Source: Mucilaginibacter pedocola
GTDB taxonomy: Bacteria > Bacteroidota > Bacteroidia > Sphingobacteriales > Sphingobacteriaceae
Direction of reading: 5' to 3'
Assembly (NCBI RefSeq): GCF_002013915.1
Contig: NZ_MBTF01000037.1
Coordinates: forward strand, 302,269 to 366,268
DNA: 64,000 nt
A program made the position numbers and the translations under genes. Positions 15,039 through 22,832 of this stretch are shown piece after piece (the stretch's first letter is position 1; each line of letters opens with the position of its first letter). The notes beneath the pieces are model-generated. The model worked only from the letters and a program-made list of their open reading frames with translations. It was not told the origin of the DNA and ran no database searches.

Positions 15039-15359
15039 TTATTTTTTTACCGAAGCTTTGTATAGCTTCTTCATCTTTTTGGTGTCCTTTTCCAGTTGTT
15101 CTACCAACTCGTGTATCTGCTTGTTTTTTACGTCGGCTAGTTTGGGGATGATGAGGGCGCGAAGCTGGGTTAGCGACAATAGCTGGCTTTTCTTATCATA
15201 GAAGTTTAGGCCGGCAAAAAGTTCGGTTAAATGCTCGTCGCGCTTTTTGCGCAGCTTTACTTGTTCGTCGGCAAAATTAGCGTCGGTTATCAGTTGGTCG
15301 TAGTAATTGAAATGGACAAGATGGTCGGCAATTTCGAGTGTTACAATGTTGAAGTCCAT
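15039..15359 (-). CDS. conserved small helical protein, unknown
   Basis: A 106-residue protein from ATG 15359 (MDFNIVTLEIADHLVHFNYY); the frame extends to 15407 but without protein-like character. It is highly charged, with Lys-rich coiled-coil ends (EQLEKDTKKMKKLYKASVKK). No signal peptide. No family recognised. It converges on the GDPD gene across a terminator. Confidence 0.55.
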   Translation of the reverse strand: MDFNIVTLEIADHLVHFNYYDQLITDANFADEQVKLRKKRDEHLTELFAGLNFYDKKSQLLSLTQLRALIIPKLADVKNKQIHELVEQLEKDTKKMKKLYKASVKK

Positions 15360-15573
15360 AGGGTACAGTATAAAAATTGGGCTAAGATAAATAGATGGGA
15401 GCGGCAACCATGCAAGCTAACAAAAAAATAACATTGAGGAAATATGTGGCAGCGTAGATATGTAAATGTGCCGATCAAGATGACAAAATTGTGTGAATAA
15501 ATGGAATGAAAATGCTTTATAAATAACATTTACTTAACTTTAATACCTTTAGTTTCGCCAATAAAAACTTGTT

Positions 15574-16830
15574 ATGCGCCCCTTTATCAAAAGCTGTACG
15601 CTTGCCATATTATCTTTATCTATTGCCGTTGCTGCCAATGCGCAGCAGAAAACCAGGAAAGCTCTTTTTATTATTGCCGATGGCATCCCTGCGGATGTTA
15701 TTGAAAAACTGGCTACGCCAAACCTTGCTGCTATTGCTAAGCAAGGCGCTTACCTGCGTGCCCATGTTGGGGGCGAAAAGGCGGGCTATTCGCAAACACC
15801 TACCATATCTGCCGTGGGTTATAACAGCTTGCTCACCGGCACCTGGGTAAATAAACACAATGTTTGGGATAACGATATTGCAAAACCTAACTATAGCTAC
15901 CCAACCATTTTCAGGTTGTTTAAAAACCAATATCCTGATAAGAAAATTGCCGTTTACTCCAGCTGGCTGGATAACCGCACTAAGCTTGTTGGCGATGGTA
16001 TGGATGCTACCGGCAAAATTAAGGTAGACTACCATGCCGATGGCTTTGAACTGGACACCATTAACTTTAAGCATGATAAAGAGAGTGCCTACATGCACCG
16101 CATTGACGAAAAGGTAATTGCCGAAGCCAGTGCCGGTATAAAAACAAATGCTCCGGATCTATCATGGGTGTATTTGGAGTATACCGATGATATGGGCCAC
16201 CGCTATGGCGACAGCCCGCAATATTACGATGCCATTAAGATGATGGATGCGCAGGTAGGCAAAATATGGGAGGCCATACAATACCGCCAAAGCAAATTCA
16301 ACGAGGACTGGCTCATCTTTATCACTACCGACCATGGCCGCGACGAGAAAACCGGCAAGAACCACGGCGGTCAATCGGCAAGGCAGCGCTCTACCTGGAT
16401 GGTTACCAATGCCAAAGGCTTTAACGACTACGAGAAATACTACTACCCCGGCATTGTGGATATTATGCCAACCATAGTCCGTTTCATGAACATCAATATC
16501 CCGGTAAACTTTGCCCGCGAAATAGATGGTACGCCGCTAACCGGCCCGGTATCTGTTGCCATACCTACGGCCAATTTAGTGCAGGGTAATATCGATATTA
16601 GCTGGAAAGCGCTTTCCAAAGGCGAGAAAGTTAAAATATGGGTAGCAGCGACCAATAACTTTAAAGATGGCGGCAAAGCCGATGAGTATAAACTATTGGC
16701 CGAGTTGCCGATAGAACAGGAGCATGCACTGGTATCAGTAAAAAACACACCTTCGGCTATTTACAAAGTAGTTATTGAAGGGAAGAACAACTCAATAAAT
16801 AGCTGGGTGGTTAACGAAGAAAAGAAATAA
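15574..16830 (+). CDS. secreted alkaline-phosphatase-superfamily phosphodiesterase
   Basis: A 418-residue protein with a signal peptide ending near ANAQQ. The superfamily core follows. FIIADGIPADVIEKL supplies the first metal-binding Asp. YSQTPTISAVGYNSLLTG carries a Thr nucleophile, as in nucleotide pyrophosphatase/phosphodiesterases. LEYTDDMGHRYG gives Asp/His and FITTDHGRDEKTGKNHGG the second Asp-His and last His. A C-terminal domain of about 85 residues (residues 330-418) looks like an Ig or fibronectin-type module. The substrate may be a nucleotide or other phosphodiester. It probably acts in the periplasm or on the cell surface. Confidence 0.85.
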   Translation: MRPFIKSCTLAILSLSIAVAANAQQKTRKALFIIADGIPADVIEKLATPNLAAIAKQGAYLRAHVGGEKAGYSQTPTISAVGYNSLLTGTWVNKHNVWDNDIAKPNYSYPTIFRLFKNQYPDKKIAVYSSWLDNRTKLVGDGMDATGKIKVDYHADGFELDTINFKHDKESAYMHRIDEKVIAEASAGIKTNAPDLSWVYLEYTDDMGHRYGDSPQYYDAIKMMDAQVGKIWEAIQYRQSKFNEDWLIFITTDHGRDEKTGKNHGGQSARQRSTWMVTNAKGFNDYEKYYYPGIVDIMPTIVRFMNINIPVNFAREIDGTPLTGPVSVAIPTANLVQGNIDISWKALSKGEKVKIWVAATNNFKDGGKADEYKLLAELPIEQEHALVSVKNTPSAIYKVVIEGKNNSINSWVVNEEKK

Positions 16831-16832
16831 AA

Positions 16833-16870
16833 CAAACGGGCGCTGTACTTTAACTTACAGCGCCCGTTTT
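16833..16870. terminator. bidirectional hairpin terminator
   Basis: AAACGGGCGCTGTA pairs with TACAGCGCCCGTTT around an 8-base loop, with A-rich and T-rich flanks. It separates two convergent genes. Confidence 0.85.
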
Positions 16871-16873
16871 ATA

Positions 16874-17539
16874 TCAGGTATACTGCTTCAGTAGGTCCAC
16901 AAAGTTATCGGTGGTATGAGGCTCGCCAATGGCACGGAACTTCCACGAACCATCGTGCCGGTAAACTTCGGCAAATATCATGGAACGCATACCATTGTAG
17001 GTGCTGTTGCCCGATAGGCTGAACCTTGCAATTTCGCGCCCTCGTTTGTCAACCGCACGGATAAAGGCATTCTCCACCATGCCGAAATGTTGTTTATGCG
17101 CTTGCCCCATGTAAATGGCCACCACAAAAACTATCTTTTGGTATTGGTGCCCTAAATCGTTTAGTTTTACAATGATCTGCTCATCGTCGCCTTCGCCGGC
17201 ACCGGTTCGGTTGTCGCCTGTTAGCCAGATGTGTCCCGATGGATGTTGCATCGAGTTGAAAAAGATGATGTCGCCGCCGTAATAGCTAATGCTTCTGCCA
17301 TTGCTTTGGGGCTTTTTTCTACCCGTGTTTACTGCTTTGCCGTTGGCATCCAGCAGAAATGCTATGGCATCCAGGTCGTATTCGTCTTCCTCGTTTCCGA
17401 AAAGGCTGGCGAAGAAGCCGGTCTCTTTTTTTCTGACGTCCCAACCAAGGCCTATCGTTACTTCAGACAGGTCATAGTCGGTACCACCATCATTTTTGCG
17501 GAGGTCGATGGTTTGGCCTTTTACTAAATTGATAGCCAT
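16874..17539 (-). CDS. TerD-family protein
   Basis: A 221-residue TerD-domain protein. It shows GWDVRKK near the start, DLDAIAFLLDANGK, a GDNRTGAGEGDDEQIIVKL segment with the acidic Ca-binding residues, and FVVAIYMGQAHKQHFG. TerD proteins bind calcium and are linked to tellurite, phage and stress responses through unknown mechanisms. An insertion of about 15 residues after GWDVRKK (FFASLFGNEEDEYD) is longer than in its neighbour. A good Shine-Dalgarno (GGGAGGA) lies upstream of ATG 17539. It is the second gene of a TerD pair. Confidence 0.9.
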   Translation of the reverse strand: MAINLVKGQTIDLRKNDGGTDYDLSEVTIGLGWDVRKKETGFFASLFGNEEDEYDLDAIAFLLDANGKAVNTGRKKPQSNGRSISYYGGDIIFFNSMQHPSGHIWLTGDNRTGAGEGDDEQIIVKLNDLGHQYQKIVFVVAIYMGQAHKQHFGMVENAFIRAVDKRGREIARFSLSGNSTYNGMRSMIFAEVYRHDGSWKFRAIGEPHTTDNFVDLLKQYT

Positions 17540-17556
17540 AATTTTATCCTCCCGGT

Positions 17557-18132
17557 TTATTTGATGATCTCGCCTTTAAAGTGTTTGCCCAGGAAATAAG
17601 CCAGGTCTTCGCGGTAGCCAATGCCCGACGCTTCAAATTTCCAGTTCACGTCCTTTTTATAAAGCCGGCCAAACTCGATACCTGTTTCTATCGAGAAATC
17701 CTCGTAGAGTTCGTATTTGGCTATTTCGGTTTTGGTGCTTTCGTCTACAATGCGGATATAGGCATCGCGCACCTGCCCGAAGTTTTGGCGCCTTTGTATG
17801 GCTTCGTGAATAGTTACTACGAAGAGTATTTCGGTAACACGCGGGTCTACCTGGTTAAGGTTCACGCTGATGATCTCGTCGTCGCCGCCATCGCTGTTGC
17901 CGCCGGTGGGGTCGTCGCCCGAGTGCGTTAAAGCACCATCTGGCGAAGCGGTATTCCCATAAAAAACAAAAAATTCTTCGGCCGGGATGAGGCGGCCCGC
18001 ACCCACCATAATTGCAGATGCATCAAGGTCGAAAGCGAAGCCGGTGCCCTCGTTTGGGTTCCAGCCTAAGCCAACACTTATTTGGGAAAGGCCAATATTG
18101 ATCCTTTCACCTTTACGTAGCGTAATAGCCAT
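17557..18132 (-). CDS. terD: TerD-family protein
   Basis: A 191-residue protein of standard TerD length. It has the family signatures SVGLGWNPNEG, FDLDASAIMV, HSGDDPTGGNSDGGDDEI and VVTIHEAIQRRQNFGQV. It is the first gene of a two-gene operon with another TerD gene 17 bp downstream. No terC, terB or terA gene is in the window, so this is a minimal ter pair. Confidence 0.92.
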   Translation of the reverse strand: MAITLRKGERINIGLSQISVGLGWNPNEGTGFAFDLDASAIMVGAGRLIPAEEFFVFYGNTASPDGALTHSGDDPTGGNSDGGDDEIISVNLNQVDPRVTEILFVVTIHEAIQRRQNFGQVRDAYIRIVDESTKTEIAKYELYEDFSIETGIEFGRLYKKDVNWKFEASGIGYREDLAYFLGKHFKGEIIK

Positions 18133-18403
18133 ATTAGTATGTATAAAAATTGTTTAGATGTGTGTATGCCAGGTAATTTCCATGTTAAAACAGAATTGGC
18201 AACGGCCGATTGAGGTCATCGTCGAGTTCGGTGTCAAAGTAAATGACAAATTTTAGATTGTGCAACAGGAGGGATGTTACAACGGTAGGGAGGGAATTTT
18301 TAGATGTTTTGAGAATGTTTGAACGAGCGCTTTATTTGCAAGTCGCTAACCTTGCAGGCGGACCACGAGCGGGGACGCTCGCGGGAGCGATGGCATGCCG
18401 GGA

Positions 18404-18436
18404 AGATTTGACAACTTTCAAAAAGTTGTCAAATCT
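18404..18436. repeat. hairpin repeat AGATTTGACAACTTT, copy 1
   Basis: An inverted repeat with 15-bp arms. The same 33-bp hairpin occurs at 29816-29848 with different loop bases. Together with the next element it explains most of the 478-bp gap 18133-18610. Confidence 0.75.
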
Positions 18437-18449
18437 ATTCGTCCAATTT

Positions 18450-18598
18450 TGTCATTTCGATGAGCAGCGGGAAGGTAAGTGCGGGCACGCGAAGAGAGAT
18501 CCTCGACGCAATGCTAAGCGTTCATGCAAAGTGGTAATCGCATGCGTTAATACTAAACGTTCAAGATTTCTCGTCGCTTCGCTTCCCTCGAAATGGCA
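18450..18598. repeat. 149-bp foldback element
   Basis: The ends TGTCATTTCGA and TCGAAATGGCA are near-perfect inverted repeats, and more internal GCGGGAAG/CTTCGCTTCCC segments can pair. It has no coding potential. The layout is that of a MITE-like or REP-like element. Only one copy is in this window. Confidence 0.55.
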
Positions 18599-18610
18599 TT
18601 TTTTTTATCG

Positions 18611-19747
18611 CTATCTATCAAACTTTGCCGCAATAACCTGCTCGCATAAGCCGAAAGACAGCGTCATGCCGTTGCCGCCGAGGCCGTTGATGATGGTCAC
18701 GCCGGGCTCGGCTTCCATAATAAGTTCGGTTTGGCCGGTGGTCATTTTAGGGAGTATGCCGTGCCAGGTTTGTATTACCTTATCGTCTTTAAAGCGGGTG
18801 AAAGTTTTCAGGTAATCTAATATCAATTGATTGATGAAATCCTTGTCGAATGGGTCGTGCACCAGGCCGTACTCGTGCGAGTCGCCTACGGTGAGCTCAC
18901 CCAGGTGGTTTTGAGCCGCCATTACGTGTACGCCCCATTTCAGGTGCTCGGCATACTGTACTTTATAGCGTTCGCGCAGCGCATCCAAAGCCGGTGCAGC
19001 ATGGAAACCGGGGTAGTGTACCATGCTTAGGCTACCGCACAGGGCTGGACCAATGCGCCATTCATCGGGCTGGGCTATCAGGCGCATCATTTGCAGCTTG
19101 CATTTGGTGATATCGAAAGTGCTGAATAATTCGGGGTACAGTGTTTCAAAATCGGCTCCGCTGCAAACAAATACTTCGTCGGCCTGCCAGGTGCGGGTGC
19201 CGCTGCTTACAGTGTTGGTTTTTACGGCAGTAATAGCGGTGTTCCAGTGGAAAGTAACATCATAGCGTTCTGCCAGGTGCTCCGCAATTTTACCAATGGC
19301 CACGCGTGCTTCTACTATCATTTCGGCACTGCTCCAAATAGCGCCTTTCAAACCATCCGGGTTTACGGCCGGCGATTTTTCGAGTGCTTGTTGGGGGCTT
19401 AACAAAGCGCAATCGCGGTAACCCTTATTCATATCTACGTATTGCTCCATTACCTCCAGCTCATCATCGTGGTAAGCAATGTGCATCGATCCAACTTCAT
19501 CGTGCCAAATACCGGCTTCAACAGCAGTTTGTTTCCAGATGCTGCGCGATAGCATGGCACGCTCATACAGAGCTCCGTTTGGCTGGCCTATGGGCCATAC
19601 CATACCAAAATTGCGGATAGATGCACCAACGGCACGCTCGTTACGTTCGAAAACAGTTACTTCATAACCGCGCATGGCAAGCGCACGTGCCGTGGCCAGG
19701 CCAACAATGCCGGCGCCTATTACAATAGCTGATGGTATAGTACTCAT
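18611..19747 (-). CDS. TIGR03364-type FAD oxidoreductase, phosphonate catabolism
   Basis: A 378-residue flavoprotein. The N-terminal Rossmann motif AIVIGAGIVGLATARALAMR binds FAD. ASIRNFGMVWPIGQPNGALY is the signature of the TIGR03364 subfamily within the glycine/D-amino-acid oxidase group. It ends with NGLGGNGMTLSFGLCEQV, the second FAD contact. TIGR03364 members lie in phosphonate clusters and are linked to oxidation of aminoethylphosphonate or its N-methyl form. Its ATG overlaps the DUF5690 stop by 4 bases, so the two are one operon. Confidence 0.85.
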   Translation of the reverse strand: MSTIPSAIVIGAGIVGLATARALAMRGYEVTVFERNERAVGASIRNFGMVWPIGQPNGALYERAMLSRSIWKQTAVEAGIWHDEVGSMHIAYHDDELEVMEQYVDMNKGYRDCALLSPQQALEKSPAVNPDGLKGAIWSSAEMIVEARVAIGKIAEHLAERYDVTFHWNTAITAVKTNTVSSGTRTWQADEVFVCSGADFETLYPELFSTFDITKCKLQMMRLIAQPDEWRIGPALCGSLSMVHYPGFHAAPALDALRERYKVQYAEHLKWGVHVMAAQNHLGELTVGDSHEYGLVHDPFDKDFINQLILDYLKTFTRFKDDKVIQTWHGILPKMTTGQTELIMEAEPGVTIINGLGGNGMTLSFGLCEQVIAAKFDR

Positions 19748-21075
19748 ATTGCAGAAAAATTTAGTTCGTTGTTTGTTTCGTTGCCGGTGTTGGCCGGTTT
19801 ACGGCGGGCCGATTGCAGGAAGTAAATTAAAGATAACACACCGCAAATGCCGCCGATAACGGCCACTACCGATACACCCTCTTTAAAAAAAGCCCCCCAG
19901 CTTATGCCGGGCCTGCCCAGTTCTTTTATCAATAAAATGCTTACGCTGCCCAGGTAACCCATACTATCGGCCACATACATTACAAAGCCTATGTTGCTTT
20001 TGTAGTGGAAGGTAGCTATCATACGCTCGAAGAATACGGCGTTGTAGGGTACGTAGCCCATGTATAATCCTAAGCCTGCCATGGTCATCCAGCTAACGGG
20101 GCCTATCAATTTCATGGAGAACAGCAGGGTAGAAGCTCCTACTAAAATACACCCGCCTATAATGAACAAGTGGATGATGCTAAAGGCGCGCAGGTTTTTG
20201 CGTACCAGTATTAGTAAACTCATGGCTACCAGCACAATGAGGGATATGCGGGTATCAATAATGGCGTAAATGGTGCGGTCGGTAATGCCGAGGCTGCTCC
20301 ATATCTCTACCTCGAAGTTATCGCGCACATCGCGCATAATGGTGAGCAGTACGTAGATGATAATGGTGAGCATAATGCCCGGGAAAAAACGAACGATGAA
20401 CTGCCGGCGTTCCTGCGCGTTCATGGGTAAGCGTTCGGTACGGTAGGCTTTATCGGCCGCGGTTTGCGGGGGCATCATTTCCAGCAGGCAAACAAACAGC
20501 ACCAGCGGCAGCGCAAATATGGCACCGGTAGCAAAGGGCATGTAAAACTCGTTAACATGGTACACATGTATAAGCGTTTGCCCGATAGTTTTTACAAAGC
20601 CCGAGCCGAATATTAAGCTGATAGACAAGACAGCCGCCATAAATTCGGTAGAGCGGCGGCCTTCCAGGTAGCCGAAAACCAGGCCCCATATCAGGCCAAG
20701 CGGGAAGCCATTGATAAGAAGAAAAACAATATTATAAGGTGCTGGTGTTAGGGCGAAGCCCAATAAGGCAAGCCAAGAGATACCCACCAGAATTAATATC
20801 ATCAACCCGCGTTTAGCGCCTTTTATTTCGGCAATAAATTTAATGCCGTAAAACTTGCTGAGTGTGTAACCTATTATCTGCGCTATCACCAGCCATACCT
20901 TATAATCTACATGCAGGTATTGCTGCCCGGGGTAGGTACCTGCGGCAAATGCTTTACGGAAGGCATACATAGAAGTATAGCAGCCAAAAGCCGATATAGC
21001 AGCCAGTAACGAAACCAGCCAATAAGGCCACAAGGCTATGCGGCCACGCAAGGTGCTAACAAAAGTGTTTGCCAT
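19744..21075 (-). CDS. DUF5690 MFS-like transporter
   Basis: A 443-residue membrane protein with about 11-12 hydrophobic segments. It shows YWLVSLLAAISAFGCYTSMY at the N-terminus, the sequence MYAFRKAFAAGTYPG after the first segment, and FYGIKFIAEIKGAKRG between segments 2 and 3. This matches the DUF5690 group, relatives of the major facilitator superfamily found in Bacteroidota. The substrate is unproven, but coupling to the FAD oxidoreductase by a 4-base overlap suggests it imports a phosphonate. A 26-bp operator candidate lies upstream at 21146. Confidence 0.8.
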   Translation of the reverse strand: MANTFVSTLRGRIALWPYWLVSLLAAISAFGCYTSMYAFRKAFAAGTYPGQQYLHVDYKVWLVIAQIIGYTLSKFYGIKFIAEIKGAKRGLMILILVGISWLALLGFALTPAPYNIVFLLINGFPLGLIWGLVFGYLEGRRSTEFMAAVLSISLIFGSGFVKTIGQTLIHVYHVNEFYMPFATGAIFALPLVLFVCLLEMMPPQTAADKAYRTERLPMNAQERRQFIVRFFPGIMLTIIIYVLLTIMRDVRDNFEVEIWSSLGITDRTIYAIIDTRISLIVLVAMSLLILVRKNLRAFSIIHLFIIGGCILVGASTLLFSMKLIGPVSWMTMAGLGLYMGYVPYNAVFFERMIATFHYKSNIGFVMYVADSMGYLGSVSILLIKELGRPGISWGAFFKEGVSVVAVIGGICGVLSLIYFLQSARRKPANTGNETNNELNFSAI

Positions 21076-21145
21076 TTATCCGGGTAATTAGCAGAACATA
21101 TCACCCCAATACGGTTAGATAATGCAATTTATTTGTTTAGCAATA

Positions 21146-21171
21146 TTAAACTATGTTTATTAATGATAAAC
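21146..21171. promoter_or_regulatory. operator candidate, transporter/oxidoreductase operon
   Basis: TTAAACTAT followed by GTTTATTAATGATAAAC, an imperfect palindrome. The same 26-bp arrangement, with four differences, lies at 22750-22775 before susC. It is a likely site for the adjacent HTH-cupin regulator. It sits 71 bp before the DUF5690 start. Confidence 0.6.
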
Positions 21172-21201
21172 TAATTTAAAGTTAAGAAATCTTAAAGAGC
21201 C

Positions 21202-21780
21202 TTAATTGCGTTCCTCGAAAAAATAGATAACCAGCATGCTTGCCTTGCTTTTACCCATATTTTTGGGGGTATGCGAAATACGTCCGTCGAATAGCATCGA
21301 GTCGCCTTCTTTGAGGGTGTAAGTGGTTTCGCCAAACTGGTATTCGATGGTTCCCTTCAGGATGTATTTATACTCGTAAGCCTCGGTTTCTACCTGCGGG
21401 CGATGGGCATCGGGCTCCAGGTCTAATATTACAATGTCTACTGTGGAGTTTTTGATGCTTTGGGTAAAGATGCGGTGGTAGTGGAAACCTTCGGCATGTT
21501 CCTTTTCAAAATGTTCGTATTCGTCTTTACGGCGGATGATAAGCGGAAAATTGCTGCCTGCGGTATGTATATCTTTAAAGAATACATTCATATCTATCTC
21601 CAGCGCCCTGATGATATCAATAAGTACTACGAGAGAGGGGATGGTGCGGCTGTTCTCTATCTGCGAAATTAGCCCCTTGCTTACGTTGGCCCGGGCGGCC
21701 AGTTCCTGTACCGTTATGTTTTTTTCGCGGCGTTTATCCTTTATCCGGTTACTGATCTGTATCAGTACATCATCTTCCAT
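21202..21780 (-). CDS. XRE-cupin transcription regulator
   Basis: A 192-residue protein. Residues 8-65 are an XRE helix-turn-helix (TVQELAARANVSKGLISQIE). Residues about 110-190 are a cupin (VETEAYEYKYILKGTIEYQF, then LKEGDSMLFDGRISHTPKN). Such regulators sense a small ligand in the cupin and usually control the next-door catabolic operon. It lies directly upstream of the DUF5690/FAD operon on the same strand and 216 bp from the divergent PhnZ-like gene. Its likely targets are the shared operators at 21146 and 22750. Confidence 0.85.
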   Translation of the reverse strand: MEDDVLIQISNRIKDKRREKNITVQELAARANVSKGLISQIENSRTIPSLVVLIDIIRALEIDMNVFFKDIHTAGSNFPLIIRRKDEYEHFEKEHAEGFHYHRIFTQSIKNSTVDIVILDLEPDAHRPQVETEAYEYKYILKGTIEYQFGETTYTLKEGDSMLFDGRISHTPKNMGKSKASMLVIYFFEERN

Positions 21781-21996
21781 TTGCTAAACTTAGGGTGGTT
21801 TACGGTGGCAAAGTAGGGATTATAATTAAAGGAGGCAAGGCGTTTAACCTAAATTAACAGAATGGTGTTGCAACATCAAATACGATTTGCCAATCGCTAA
21901 GTAATAAACCAAACCCATTTTACTGCATCGCCCAATAAAACTTAATTTTAACATAACATTAAAACCGTTTATTTGGCTCCCAAAATAAAAAGCCCC

Positions 21997-22566
21997 ATGA
22001 CCCTTACCAGCCGCACACCCGAAGAAATTGTTGACGAAGTTTTTGCCCTGTACGAATTGCATGGCGATGAAGACTATATAGGCGAACCCGTTTCGCAGTT
22101 GGAGCATATGTCGCAGGCAGCGGTCCTGGCCGAAGCAGAAGGGTACGATGGAGAGGTTATACTGGCAGCCTTTTTTCATGATATTGGCCATCTGTGCGCC
22201 ACCAGCGAGAGTATGGATGGCATGGGCAATATTGACCACGAGAAACTGGGCCACGATTATTTGGTAGAACGCGGATTCTCTGAACGCCTGGCCGGACTGG
22301 TTAATGCGCACGTAATAGCCAAACGATACCTTACTTATAAATACCCCGAGTATTACGAAAAACTTTCGCCGGCGAGCAAAGTTACCCTAGGTTTCCAGGG
22401 TGGGGTGATGAGTGCCGAAGAGGCTGCGGCCTTTGAAACGAACCCTGATGCCGACCTTATAGTACGCATGCGCTATTGGGATGATGAGGCCAAACTGGAG
22501 CATATCCCCGTTGATAATGTAGCGCATCTGAAAGAGCTGGCGCTTGCGCATTTGAAGAGGGCTTAA
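21997..22566 (+). CDS. PhnZ-like HD-domain diiron oxygenase
   Basis: A 189-residue protein from ATG 21997. It matches the phosphonate-associated HD family (TIGR03276) that includes PhnZ. PhnZ oxidises 2-amino-1-hydroxyethylphosphonate to glycine and phosphate with a mixed-valence diiron centre. Visible residues agree with PhnZ: Tyr27 and Glu30 in DYIGEPVSQ, His37, the His61-Asp62 pair and His65 in FHDIGH, His86, and His105 in NAHVIAKRYL. The partner dioxygenase PhnY is not in this window, so the source of its substrate is open. Confidence 0.85.
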   Translation: MTLTSRTPEEIVDEVFALYELHGDEDYIGEPVSQLEHMSQAAVLAEAEGYDGEVILAAFFHDIGHLCATSESMDGMGNIDHEKLGHDYLVERGFSERLAGLVNAHVIAKRYLTYKYPEYYEKLSPASKVTLGFQGGVMSAEEAAAFETNPDADLIVRMRYWDDEAKLEHIPVDNVAHLKELALAHLKRA

Positions 22567-22590
22567 CGCAGTCCTTTAAAATTCGCTGAT

Positions 22591-22620
22591 ATAGCGATGG
22601 GGGCCAAACCCATCGTTATA
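22591..22620. repeat. hairpin, TAGCGATGGG family, copy 2
   Basis: ATAGCGATGGGGGCC and AAACCCATCGTTATA form an imperfect hairpin like the perfect ones at 12403 and 34842. It follows the PhnZ-like gene. Confidence 0.6.
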
Positions 22621-22749
22621 GTTCTTTCAATCATATCCCTTACCTTTCTATTGGCAATGTTAACCCAACATAACCACGCCATCATGTAATTATTACCATC
22701 TTCAAGAGGGCTTAACCCTAACTACACACACTGATAAAGTTTACTTAAT

Positions 22750-22775
22750 TTAAACTTAGTTTACTAATAATAAAC
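22750..22775. promoter_or_regulatory. operator candidate upstream of susC
   Basis: TTAAACTTA followed by GTTTACTAATAATAAAC. It matches the site at 21146 in 22 of 26 positions and ends 57 bp before the susC ATG. A promoter-like TAGTATTG lies just after it at 22782-22789. Confidence 0.6.
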
Positions 22776-22832
22776 AAAGTTTAGTATTGCAGCTACAAGA
22801 TTCACTCTAAAAATCAGATTTTATCAAGTAGT

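Noticed and set aside
16874..18132. Complete tellurite-resistance operon
   Set aside because: Only two TerD genes are present; terA, terB, terC and terZ-type partners are absent.
18243..18815. 190-residue rightward frame
   Set aside because: It runs through a hairpin and a foldback repeat and into the end of the FAD oxidoreductase gene; composition is not protein-like.
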